A stretch of DNA of 64,000 nt. Origin: Halodurantibacterium flavum. GTDB lineage: Bacteria > Pseudomonadota > Alphaproteobacteria > Rhodobacterales > Rhodobacteraceae. Positions 26,296-34,263 of the stretch are shown in pieces; position 1 is the first letter of the stretch, and each line of letters opens with the position of its first letter. Location: assembly GCF_042681825.1 (NCBI RefSeq), contig NZ_JBHUGH010000001.1, positions 124,001 through 188,000 of the forward strand, given 5' to 3'. Below the pieces are notes generated by a model. The model worked only from the letters and a program-made list of their open reading frames with translations, was not told the DNA's origin and made no database searches. Made by a program: the position numbers and the translations under genes.

Positions 26296-27881
26296 GCGAC
26301 AGCGGCCCCACCCGCGGGACGAGCGGCATTCACCATGTGACCGGTATCACCGGCAACGTGCAGGCCAATGTCGACTTCTATGCCGGCTTTCTGGGCCTCA
26401 AGCTGGTCAAGCAGACAGCTGGCTATGCCGATGACGAACAGTTGCACCTTGTGTATGGTGACAACGTCGGGTCTCCCGGCTCTCTACTGACCTTTCTGGT
26501 GTGGGAGGCGACGGGTCGTGGCAGGACTGGCCTTGGGCAAGTCCTGGAAGTGTCGCTTGCCATCCCGCCCCATTCCGTGGCCGACTGGCTGACAAAGGCT
26601 CTCATGGCCAAAATCAGCTTTGAAGGACCGTCACGCGAGTTCGGAGAGCCGGTGCTGCGGCTGAAGGATCCGGATGGCATGACGGTGAAACTGGTCGGGG
26701 TCGACATGCCGACTGCGGCTCCTCTTGCGGATGCACCGCTCAGGCTGCGCGGGGTCACCCTGCTGTCGGAGCAGGCCGCACTGACCGCGGAGTTCATCAC
26801 GCGCTTCGGCTACAGGTATGGCGAGCGGGAGGGCACGACACAGCGTATGGTTTCCGACACCGACGCCGTGGACGTCCGGGGGCTTTCGGGTTTTGTGCCG
26901 TCCGTGCCCGGAGCCGGCGTCCCGGACCATGTGGCGTTTCGCGCGCAGGATGCCGGGGCAGTGCAGACCATGCGGCAATCGCTTAAGGACCATGGACCGA
27001 CAGAAGTCCACGACAGGAGGTACTTCCTGTCGCTCTATGTGCGCGATCCTGCCGGGATCCTGCTTGAATATGCGACCGATGGACCTGGGATGGCCGTCGA
27101 CGAAGCGCCCGATGATCTTGGCCGGACGTTGCAGATGCCACCGGGCGAACGTACCCGCGCCGAGGATATCAAGGCGTTGCTGCCGCAGTTCTCGATGCCG
27201 GGCGAAGAACGGTTTCCGGCCCGCGATCTGCCTTTTGTCCACCGCTTTAACCGCCCGGACGACCCGGACGGGACGACATTGGTATTGCTCCACGGGACCG
27301 GCGGGAACGAAGCCGACCTTCTGCCTGTCGCGCGCCGCATGGCACCGCGCGCAACTCTGTTGGGGGTGCGGGGCAGGGCCGCCGAGGCGGGAACAAACCA
27401 GTGGTTCAGCCGCGTCGGTTTCCTGAGCGCCGACCAGGAGGATCTGCGCCGCGAAGCTGATGCCTTTGCCGCTTTTGTCGATGGCGCTGTGGCCGGTTAC
27501 GGGTTGGACCCGAACAAACTGGCCTTTATCGGCTATTCCAACGGAGCAACGTTTCTGGCTGCCGTCCTCCGGCTTCATCCGGGCGTCCTGCGCCGCGTCA
27601 TTCTGCTCCGCGGCAGGGAAGTCCTTCAGGATGCCGAAGATGTGGATCTGGCCGGGGCGCGTGTGTTGACACTTGCGGGCCAACACGACTTCCTGGCCGA
27701 CAAAAAGTCGGCGTTGGCAGAAAGCCTTGGGGCGCGCGGTGCCGCGATCGAAGCCCGGGTCCTTCCCGTCGGTCACGATATTTCAGACGCGGATGTCAAA
27801 GAGGCCGGCCAATGGCTCCGGCAGCATCTTGCGGGGGGAGTCGGAGGCTCGGTGCCCGATGCTTCTGGTTCGGGCAAATGA
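26292..27881 (+). CDS. Ring-cleaving dioxygenase-hydrolase fusion (MhqO-MhqD type)
   Basis: A 529-residue two-part enzyme. Residues 1-about 310 are two vicinal-oxygen-chelate repeats as in MhqO-type dioxygenases: GIHHVTGITGNVQANVDFY, then PDHVAFRAQDAG, and metal glutamate in GILLEYATDGPG. Residues about 325-515 form an alpha/beta-hydrolase of the phospholipase/carboxylesterase (MhqD) type: LLHGTGGNEADLL, nucleophile Ser416 in GYSNG, Asp466 in GQHDF and His495 in VGHDI. In Bacillus the two are separate genes of the quinone-responsive mhqNOD operon. GTG 26292 overlaps the GST stop. Likely opens a hydroquinone ring and processes the product. Confidence 0.9.
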   Translation: MSDSGPTRGTSGIHHVTGITGNVQANVDFYAGFLGLKLVKQTAGYADDEQLHLVYGDNVGSPGSLLTFLVWEATGRGRTGLGQVLEVSLAIPPHSVADWLTKALMAKISFEGPSREFGEPVLRLKDPDGMTVKLVGVDMPTAAPLADAPLRLRGVTLLSEQAALTAEFITRFGYRYGEREGTTQRMVSDTDAVDVRGLSGFVPSVPGAGVPDHVAFRAQDAGAVQTMRQSLKDHGPTEVHDRRYFLSLYVRDPAGILLEYATDGPGMAVDEAPDDLGRTLQMPPGERTRAEDIKALLPQFSMPGEERFPARDLPFVHRFNRPDDPDGTTLVLLHGTGGNEADLLPVARRMAPRATLLGVRGRAAEAGTNQWFSRVGFLSADQEDLRREADAFAAFVDGAVAGYGLDPNKLAFIGYSNGATFLAAVLRLHPGVLRRVILLRGREVLQDAEDVDLAGARVLTLAGQHDFLADKKSALAESLGARGAAIEARVLPVGHDISDADVKEAGQWLRQHLAGGVGGSVPDASGSGK

Positions 27882-28053
27882 CAAGCACCTTCGTGCCGAA
27901 GAACGCATTCTGGATGCCTCTCGACCTCAAGCGGACGAGAAGGGGGCATCGCCCCTGCCTGATCGGAAACGTAAATCAAATCACGGCATGGGCGCGTCGC
28001 CTTTGCGCGAAGGTTCTGCCCGGCCGGCCGTCGCCGTTATCCGGTTACGCGCC

Positions 28054-28134
28054 GCCGGAAGGCAGCAAGATCAGCACCACGGCAGCAGCTTGCGCGCCGC
28101 AGAAATCGGGGCGTCGCAGTAGGGTCTGAGCAGC
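28054..28134 (+). repeat. Dispersed ~81-bp element, copy C
   Basis: The closest relative of copy B (about 58 of 81 positions by hand). Core GGAAGGCAGCAAGATCAGCA followed by AGCTTGCGCGCCGC. The GCAAG/CTTGC pairing of copy B is kept although the loop sequence differs. Ends 95 bases before the wrbA start, in the same orientation as wrbA. Confidence 0.65.
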
Positions 28135-28161
28135 GCAGCCGGTTGATCGCAGCCGGTTGAT
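28134..28161 (+). repeat. Perfect tandem repeat, 2 x 14 bp
   Basis: The unit CGCAGCCGGTTGAT occurs twice without a spacer and is followed by CGA, directly downstream of repeat copy C and about 70 bases upstream of wrbA. A recent slippage duplication or a doubled binding site. Confidence 0.85.
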
Positions 28162-28229
28162 CGACGGGCGCGACCTGACGCGAAACCGATCGTCAGATCA
28201 GACCACTCGGAACTGAAAAGGATGAATTG

Positions 28230-28829
28230 ATGACCAAAGTTCTTGTTCTTTATTACTCCTCCTATGGGCATGTCGAAGCATTGAGCGCGGCAGTGGCCAA
28301 GGGTGCTGCAGACATTGCCGGTACGGAAGTTACCGTCTTGCGCGTCCCGGAAATCATGACATCGGAGGCCGCAACCGCCGCTGGCTTCAAGACGGACCAG
28401 GCCGCAAGAATTGCCACGCCCGATGAACTGGCGGACTACGATGCGATCATCTTCGGGACGCCGACCAGGTTTGGAAACATGGCCTCGCAGATGCGCAGCT
28501 TTCTTGATCAGACCGGCAAGCTCTGGATGCAAGGCAAACTGATCGGCAAAGTAGGCTCTGTCTTCACCTCTACCGGGACCGGCGGCGGCGGCGAGACGAC
28601 GATCACCTCGTTCTGGCACACGCTCGCCCACCACGGGATGGTTATCACCGGGCTGCCTTATTCCAGCGGCGAATTGACTGTTACCAACGAGGTCCGTGGA
28701 GGTTCTCCCTATGGCGCGGCGACCATTGCCGGGGCGGATGGTTCACGCATGCCCAGCGAAATCGAACTGAAGCTGGCCGCGGATCAGGGTCGCCATGTGG
28801 CCTCGCTGGCCGCCAAGCTCAGCAAATGA
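28230..28829 (+). CDS. wrbA: NAD(P)H:quinone oxidoreductase WrbA
   Basis: A 199-residue tetrameric flavodoxin-like quinone reductase that reduces quinones by two electrons and so avoids redox cycling. The FMN phosphate loop YYSSYGHVEALS, the TPTRFGNMASQMRSFLDQTG segment and STGTGGGGETT loop are diagnostic; full family length. AAAAGGATG precedes; ATG 28230 is preferred to the TTG directly before it. The isochorismatase-family gene follows after 23 bases and is probably co-transcribed. Confidence 0.95.
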   Translation: MTKVLVLYYSSYGHVEALSAAVAKGAADIAGTEVTVLRVPEIMTSEAATAAGFKTDQAARIATPDELADYDAIIFGTPTRFGNMASQMRSFLDQTGKLWMQGKLIGKVGSVFTSTGTGGGGETTITSFWHTLAHHGMVITGLPYSSGELTVTNEVRGGSPYGAATIAGADGSRMPSEIELKLAADQGRHVASLAAKLSK

Positions 28830-28852
28830 AGCAAAGATCAGGAGAAGCAAAA

Positions 28853-29539
28853 ATGTCGAAGCTCGACGTACTGACGCCGCAGAATTCCCAACTCATCTTT
28901 ATCGACCATCAGCCGCAAATGGCTTTCGGCGTACAGTCCATCGACAGACAGACGCTGAAGAACAACACGGTCGGCCTGGCCAAGGCTGCGCGCATCTTTG
29001 ACATCCCGACGATCATCACGACGGTCGAGACCGATGGCTTTTCCGGGCACACCTATCCGGAACTGCTGGATGTCTTCCCCGATGCCCCGCTGCTGGAGCG
29101 GACGTCGATGAATTCCTGGGATGACCGGAAGGTCCGTGACGCCCTGGCGAAGAATGCGGCCGAAGGGCGCAAGAAGGTGGTTGTCGCGGGTCTCTGGACC
29201 GAAGTTTGCAACACCACCTTTGCGCTCAGCTGCCTCGCGGATACCGACTATGAGATCTACATGGTGGCCGATGCTTCGGGCGGCACCACGCTGGAGGCCC
29301 ATAACCGTGCCATGGACCGTATGGTGCAGGTCGGCGTGGTGCCGATGACCTGGCAACAGGTGCTGCTGGAGTGGCAGCGTGACTGGGCGCGCAAGGAAAC
29401 CTACAATGCGGTGGTCTCACTGGTCATGGAGCATTCGGGGGCTTACGGCATGGGCATCGATTATGCCGTAACCATGGTTCACAAGGGTCAGCAGCGAACA
29501 CGCCATACCGGAGAGCGGCTCGATCCTGTCAGCGCATGA
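28853..29539 (+). CDS. Isochorismatase-family cysteine hydrolase, copy 1
   Basis: A 228-residue isochorismatase-like hydrolase (YcaC-type). Catalytic Cys119 lies in GLWTEVCNTTF, the acid in FIDHQPQMAF, and the lysine in the preceding GRKKVVVAG. The C-terminal part has EWQRDWARKETYNAVV, shared with the second copy in this window. AGGAGAAGC just before ATG 28853 decides the start over an ATG nine codons upstream. Substrate unknown; such proteins are common beside quinone and xenobiotic detoxification genes. Confidence 0.9.
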   Translation: MSKLDVLTPQNSQLIFIDHQPQMAFGVQSIDRQTLKNNTVGLAKAARIFDIPTIITTVETDGFSGHTYPELLDVFPDAPLLERTSMNSWDDRKVRDALAKNAAEGRKKVVVAGLWTEVCNTTFALSCLADTDYEIYMVADASGGTTLEAHNRAMDRMVQVGVVPMTWQQVLLEWQRDWARKETYNAVVSLVMEHSGAYGMGIDYAVTMVHKGQQRTRHTGERLDPVSA

Positions 29540-29594
29540 CAGCACGCCGGCGGTGGTGGCAGCCAGCCGCCGGTTCCCTTTTCTCGAATGTGAA

Positions 29595-31466
29595 ATGAGG
29601 CTCGCATTGACCGATCTGATCCTGCGCAATGGCCGCATCACCACCCTCGATCCAAGAACCCCCGACGCTACAGCCTTGTCCGTCAAGGACGGTCGCATCG
29701 AGGCTGTCGGCTCGGATCAGGCGATCATGTCAGCTGCGGATGCGTCAACGCGGGTCATCGACCTGAACGGGCGACGGGTGATCCCCGGTCTGAATGACAG
29801 CCACACCCATCTCATCCGCGGGGGCTTGAGCTACAATATCGAATTGCGGTGGGAAAACGTGCCATCGGTGGCAGATGCCCTGGCCATGCTGCGGCGTCAG
29901 GCGGCGAATACGCCCGCGCCGCAATGGGTGCGGGTCGTCGGCGGCTGGTCCGAGTTCCAGTTCGCCGAACGGCGTATGCCCACGCTGGACGAGATCAATC
30001 AGGCCGCACCCGATACACCCGTCTTCGTGCTTCACCTTTATTCGCGCGCCTTGCTGAACCGCGCGGCGTTGCGTGTCCTCGGCATCGGGCGCGACACGCC
30101 GTCCCCGCCCGGTGGCGAGATCGAGCGGGACGCGCGCGGCAACCCGACGGGCATGCTGATTGCGCGGCCTTCGGCGCTGATCCTTTACTCCACTCTGGCG
30201 CAGGGGCCGAAGCTGCCCGTGGACGACCAGATCAACTCGACCCGCCATTTCATGCGAGAGTTGAACCGCCTTGGCGTCACAAGCGTCATTGATGCCGGCG
30301 GCGGCGGACAGAACTACCCCGAGGATTACGACGTCATCCGCCACCTTCATGAAGAAGGGCAGATGACGCTGCGCATCGCCTATAACCTCTTTGCGCAAAA
30401 GGCGGGGCAGGAGCTGAGCGATTACGAACGCTGGATCGCGATGACGTCGCCCGGCGCGGGCGACGCGATGTTGCGCATGAACGGGGCGGGGGAAAACCTT
30501 GCCTGGTCCGCTGCGGATTTCGAGAACTTTCTCGAACCGCGCCCCGAACCGGCCCCGGTGATGGAGGCTGAACTCGAGAAGATTGTCGAGCTTCTGGCGG
30601 AGAATGAATGGCCGTTCCGCATCCACGCGACCTATGACGAAACGATCGACCGTTTCCTGACGGTGTTCGAGCGGGTGAACGGCCGCGCGCCCTTCAGGAC
30701 GCGCTTCATCATCGACCACGCCGAGACGATCAGCCCCCGCAACATCGAACGTATTCGCGCGCTTGGCGGCGGCATTGCCACCCAGCACCGGATGGCGTTC
30801 CAGGGCGAATATTTCGTGGACCGCTACGGCGCCGACGCGGCCCGCGCGACACCACCGATCCGCGAGATGCTGAATGCCGGCCTGCCCGTTGGCGGCGGAA
30901 CCGACGCCACACGGGTTGCAAGCTATGACCCCTGGGTCGCGCTGCACTGGCTCACGACCGGCCGGACTGTCGGGGGGCTCCCCCTTTTCGATGATGCGCA
31001 TCTTCTGACGCGCGAGGAAGCGCTGGCGATCTGGACCACTGGGTCCGCGTGGTTCTCGGGCGAGCAGGACCAGAAAGGACGGCTGATGCCCGGGATGCAT
31101 GCCGACCTGGCCGTTCTGTCCGCCGACCTCATGGCGGTCGAGGATGCCGCGATCCGGTCGATCACCTCGGTCCTTACCGTGCTCGGTGGCCGCGTGGTCT
31201 TTGCGGATGCCGAGTTTTCGGATCTCGACCCGCCGGTGCCGCCGCCCAGCCCGTCCTGGTCGGTCAATGCCACCTTCGCCAGTCCCGCGCAGCGTGCAGG
31301 CGCGCAAGAACCAGCCGCCATGCGGATGCGGGCCTGCGCGGACGGCTGCGGCAATTCCTGCGGCTTGCACGGCCATGACCATGGCATCGCCTGGTCGAAT
31401 CCCATTCCTGTGGGTGATGTCCGGAGTTTCTGGGGCGCACTTGGTTGCTCGTGCTTCATGGCCTGA
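29595..31466 (+). CDS. YtcJ-like metal-dependent amidohydrolase with Cys/His-rich tail
   Basis: A 623-residue amidohydrolase-superfamily enzyme. VIPGLNDSHTHLIRGG gives the first metal histidines, HATYDETIDRF and FIIDHAETI further ligands, and GGGTDATRV the catalytic Asp. The N-terminal composite beta domain (DLILRNGRITTLDP) is present. The last about 50 residues are unusual: CADGCGNSCGLHGHDHG and a terminal CSCF cluster, possibly an extra metal site. The start ATG 29595 has a poor ribosome site; upstream in-frame starts exist but add non-family sequence. Heads a run DoxX - small protein - MFS. Confidence 0.87.
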   Translation: MRLALTDLILRNGRITTLDPRTPDATALSVKDGRIEAVGSDQAIMSAADASTRVIDLNGRRVIPGLNDSHTHLIRGGLSYNIELRWENVPSVADALAMLRRQAANTPAPQWVRVVGGWSEFQFAERRMPTLDEINQAAPDTPVFVLHLYSRALLNRAALRVLGIGRDTPSPPGGEIERDARGNPTGMLIARPSALILYSTLAQGPKLPVDDQINSTRHFMRELNRLGVTSVIDAGGGGQNYPEDYDVIRHLHEEGQMTLRIAYNLFAQKAGQELSDYERWIAMTSPGAGDAMLRMNGAGENLAWSAADFENFLEPRPEPAPVMEAELEKIVELLAENEWPFRIHATYDETIDRFLTVFERVNGRAPFRTRFIIDHAETISPRNIERIRALGGGIATQHRMAFQGEYFVDRYGADAARATPPIREMLNAGLPVGGGTDATRVASYDPWVALHWLTTGRTVGGLPLFDDAHLLTREEALAIWTTGSAWFSGEQDQKGRLMPGMHADLAVLSADLMAVEDAAIRSITSVLTVLGGRVVFADAEFSDLDPPVPPPSPSWSVNATFASPAQRAGAQEPAAMRMRACADGCGNSCGLHGHDHGIAWSNPIPVGDVRSFWGALGCSCFMA

Positions 31467-31502
31467 ACCCGATGGATCGGCAGCAAACGAAAGGCGGAGC
31501 CG

Positions 31503-31883
31503 ATGACGACAGCGGAGCACATTCTTGTTGGCATTGCGGCGCTGCTCGTGACAGCGCCGTACTGGGTCAGTGCCGGCCTGAAGACACTATGGTTTCGGGC
31601 CACGATCGCCGAGATGCAGGCCCTGGGCGTCGAACCGGCAAGGCCGATCGCGCAAGCCACGATCCTTGTCCAGGCCTTTGGCTCGGCTGCGCTCGTCCTG
31701 AATATCTTTCCGCTTGCCGGCGTGCTGGCCCTGGCGGCCTTCACCGTGGCTGCGACCTGCGTCGGTCACGCCTTCTGGCGCCTGCCGGCGGGCGAGCGGC
31801 TGAACGGCGCCAATGGCTTTCTCGCGAATGTGGGGCTTGTCGGAGGCCTGATATGCGTCGCGTTGCTCCGTTATCTGCCCTGA
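31503..31883 (+). CDS. DoxX-like inner-membrane protein
   Basis: A 126-residue integral membrane protein with about four hydrophobic segments. YWVSAGLKTLWFRATIAEMQALGV near residues 20-43 and VGHAFWRLPAG near 90 fit the DoxX/DoxD-like family, which in other bacteria associates with redox or thiol homeostasis. GGCGGAG precedes ATG 31503. Located between the amidohydrolase and the MFS exporter with gaps of 36 and 11 bases, so probably in one operon. Confidence 0.8.
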   Translation: MTTAEHILVGIAALLVTAPYWVSAGLKTLWFRATIAEMQALGVEPARPIAQATILVQAFGSAALVLNIFPLAGVLALAAFTVAATCVGHAFWRLPAGERLNGANGFLANVGLVGGLICVALLRYLP

Positions 31884-31894
31884 GAGGATTGAAT

Positions 31895-32176
31895 ATGGCC
31901 GAACCTGACATCGCGCTCGAACGGAGCCATAGCAGGCGCCCCTGCACAGGGCATGTCGCGGGCCATTCCGATAGGGCCATCTCCGAGCCCCTGCTCATCG
32001 CCGACCGAACCTTCGTCCCGGCCAATCCACCGCCACCAGGCGTGCGGGAACCCGCCGGAAAGATGCCCGCCGGAAAGATGATTGTCCCCCGATGCAAGCG
32101 GATCGTCTCGGACTGTCCGTTCATGTGCGCCCATGCACCCAATCCCGGCGAGGAGCTGGCCAATGCCGTCCACTGA
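31895..32176 (+). CDS. Small hypothetical protein
   Basis: A 93-residue frame between doxX-like and MFS genes, beginning with ATG after GAGAGG and overlapping the MFS start by 14 bases, which fits operonic packing. No recognised domain. Composition is rich in Pro, His and Cys in the second half, and a 15-bp tandem duplication encodes a repeated AGKM. It could be a real small protein or chance; coding status is moderate. Confidence 0.45.
   Translation: MAEPDIALERSHSRRPCTGHVAGHSDRAISEPLLIADRTFVPANPPPPGVREPAGKMPAGKMIVPRCKRIVSDCPFMCAHAPNPGEELANAVH
32049..32080 (+). repeat. 15-bp tandem duplication
   Basis: CCCGCCGGAAAGATG occurs twice in direct succession within the small hypothetical frame, keeping the frame and repeating PAGKM. 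Looks like a recent slippage event. Confidence 0.8.
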
Positions 32177-33761
32177 CAAGACAGCCGCAAAAGCCGGCCC
32201 GTTTTCACCCTTCGCCCATCGCGCCTTTGCGCTTCTCTGGACTGCGGCGCTGATCTCGAACATCGGCACATGGATGCATGAGGTCGGCGCGGGCTGGCTG
32301 ATGACCGAGTTGAGCCCGTCGCCGGCGGTTGTCACGCTTGTGCAGGCTGCGACCAGCCTGCCGATCTTTCTGTTCGCGCTTTTTGCCGGCACGCTGGCCG
32401 ATCGCCTGGACAAGCGGCACATGCTGATCGTGATCAACTTGCTGCTCTTCGTCGTCATTGCTGTTCTCGCCGTTCTCGTCCGGGCCGAACTCGTGACTCC
32501 AACGGTACTGCTTCTCTTCACGCTGGTGATCGGGACATGCGCGGCCTTCATGGCACCTGCCTGGCAGGCCGTCGTGCCGATGCTGGTGCCGCGGTCCAAG
32601 TTGCGCCCGGCGATCGGCCTGAACTCGATGGGCATCAATGTCAGTCGCGCGATCGGCCCCGCGCTTGCAGGCATCCTGATTGCCTCGGTCGGTCTGGCCG
32701 CTCCCTTTGCCTTGAACGCTGTCAGCCATCTGGTCATCATCGTGGCCCTGCTCCTCTGGCGGCCAGAGGTCCCTGCGGTCTCAAAGCGTAATCATCTGCC
32801 GATCCTGCAGGACATGGCGACGGGCCTGCGCCATGTGCGCCACAACAAGCCGATGCTGCAAACGCTGATCCGCGCCTTTGCCTTCTTTATCTCCGCATCG
32901 GCATTCTGGGCAATGATGCCGCTGGTTGCGCGCGGGGCAGATGACGCCGGTTCCTCTCTCTATGGGTTCCTGGTGGCAACGGTTGGCGTAGGGGCGGTTC
33001 TGGGCGCCCTGGGGCTTCCTTACCTGCAGGGACGCCTGGACGCGAACCGGGTCGTGCAACTGGGCACGGCGATGACCGCGGCCGCCTTGCTGGCCTTTGC
33101 GTTTTCGACCGCAACGGCAGTGATCATACCGGGGGCCTTCCTTGGGGGCGTGGCCTGGATTCTCGTCCTTACATCGGTGAACGTTTCGGCGCAGATGGCA
33201 TTGCCGGACTGGATCCGCGCACGCGGTCTTGCCGTCAACCTCATGGTGTTCTTTGGCTCGATGTCGGCGGGTTCGTTGATCTGGGGACAGATTGCCAGCC
33301 GCCTGTCGATCAGCGCCGCGCTTTTTCTGGCGGCCGTGGGACTTCTCATTGGGCTGCTTGCCACCCGGCGTGTCGAGCTTGGCACATCCGATGATCTGGA
33401 CTTGGCACCGGCAAATGCCTGGCCCGAAGCTCCGCCCCTTGCCGAAGGAGATCGCGACGACTCACCCGCCGTTGTGATGATCCAGTTTCAGATCGCGCCA
33501 GAAGACAGGGCGGCATTCGTCAAAGCTGCCTACAAGCTTTCCGCAGAACGGTATCGGAACGGCGCGACACGATGGGAATTGATCCACGACGTTACGGATC
33601 CGACCATCTGGTTCGAGATATTTTTCCTGCCGAGTTGGGCCGAACACCTGCAGCAGCACGCGCGCACCACGAATGCGGATGCTCAACTGCATACCGAATT
33701 GCACGCGTTCGACCGACGTCCAGAGGGGCCTTCCGTCAACCACTATATTGCGGCGGCCTGA
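32163..33761 (+). CDS. MFS exporter with C-terminal monooxygenase-like domain
   Basis: A 532-residue major-facilitator transporter of the EntS/transmembrane-secretion-effector group. The first about 400 residues give 11-12 membrane helices starting FAHRAFALLWTAALISNIGTWM and with LADRLDKRHML at the 2-3 loop. The last about 95 residues, after a charged linker, form a soluble antibiotic-biosynthesis-monooxygenase-like alpha/beta domain (VVMIQFQIAPEDRAAF, WELIHDVTDPTIWFEIFF). This architecture recurs in the family. GAGGAG eight bases before ATG 32163 fixes the start. Substrate unknown. Confidence 0.88.
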   Translation: MPSTDKTAAKAGPFSPFAHRAFALLWTAALISNIGTWMHEVGAGWLMTELSPSPAVVTLVQAATSLPIFLFALFAGTLADRLDKRHMLIVINLLLFVVIAVLAVLVRAELVTPTVLLLFTLVIGTCAAFMAPAWQAVVPMLVPRSKLRPAIGLNSMGINVSRAIGPALAGILIASVGLAAPFALNAVSHLVIIVALLLWRPEVPAVSKRNHLPILQDMATGLRHVRHNKPMLQTLIRAFAFFISASAFWAMMPLVARGADDAGSSLYGFLVATVGVGAVLGALGLPYLQGRLDANRVVQLGTAMTAAALLAFAFSTATAVIIPGAFLGGVAWILVLTSVNVSAQMALPDWIRARGLAVNLMVFFGSMSAGSLIWGQIASRLSISAALFLAAVGLLIGLLATRRVELGTSDDLDLAPANAWPEAPPLAEGDRDDSPAVVMIQFQIAPEDRAAFVKAAYKLSAERYRNGATRWELIHDVTDPTIWFEIFFLPSWAEHLQQHARTTNADAQLHTELHAFDRRPEGPSVNHYIAAA

Positions 33762-34263
33762 CATCAGGCCCGGATACGGCGGAGCACGATGCTGAAACCC
33801 AAAGCCACGTGCCATTGCCCCGCCGCCGTGCAATGTCAAACGCAATACGGGAACGCGGACGGGCGCCCGTTTGCGTATTTGGTGCACCGCCGGCAGTCAG
33901 AGGTTTGGTCCCGTGCCGTCGGAACCCACAAGCCCGGAATGTCATCGACCCGCAACGGGTGACGCCAGAGCACCGCGAGCATCGCACATCGACGCAGCGG
34001 GGGGCCTTTCAGCTACATGGTCAATAAGGACTCTTGGGCGCCTTCGCACGCGTTCTCGAAGACGGGCGGGCCGCCTGCCACGGACTTGGAGGGGGCTATC
34101 CCCGGGACGCCGGATAGTAACGGAAAGCTACGATCGGACGTCTGCTGGGCTCCGCGGACCGGGAGACCAGGACATGACGAAGCGCCGGCGCCAGCGGGAG
34201 AGTAAGCTCCGGCTCCCGCGGTGCGCCGACCGGCAGTCCACGCCGGAGGCTCACACAGCAAGT
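33762..34263. other. Gap between convergent genes
   Basis: About 502 bases between the MFS gene and the 3' end of the aldehyde dehydrogenase gene. Contains the large inverted repeat at 33828-33887. No gene is recognisable. Confidence 0.5.
33828..33887. terminator. Nested inverted repeat, possible bidirectional terminator
   Basis: Arms AATACGGGAACG (33844-33855) and CGTTTGCGTATT (33868-33879) pair at 10 of 12 positions; GTGCA (33828) and TGCAC (33883) can close the outer stem, and the right side contains a perfect palindrome ACGGGCGCCCGT (33859-33870). It follows the MFS stop by about 65 bases and faces a convergent gene. There is no U-run, so termination is an inference. Confidence 0.5.

Larger units (their letters stand above)
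27882..28229. other. Gap upstream of wrbA with repeat copy C and a tandem duplication
   Basis: About 348 bases. Carries copy C of the dispersed element and, immediately after it, a perfect two-copy 14-bp tandem repeat. The remaining 70 bases before wrbA include the ribosome site AAAAGGATG. Confidence 0.55.

Noticed and set aside
29745..31520. A 591-codon open frame antisense to the amidohydrolase
   Set aside because: Shadow of the sense gene; arginine/glycine/histidine-rich without motifs.
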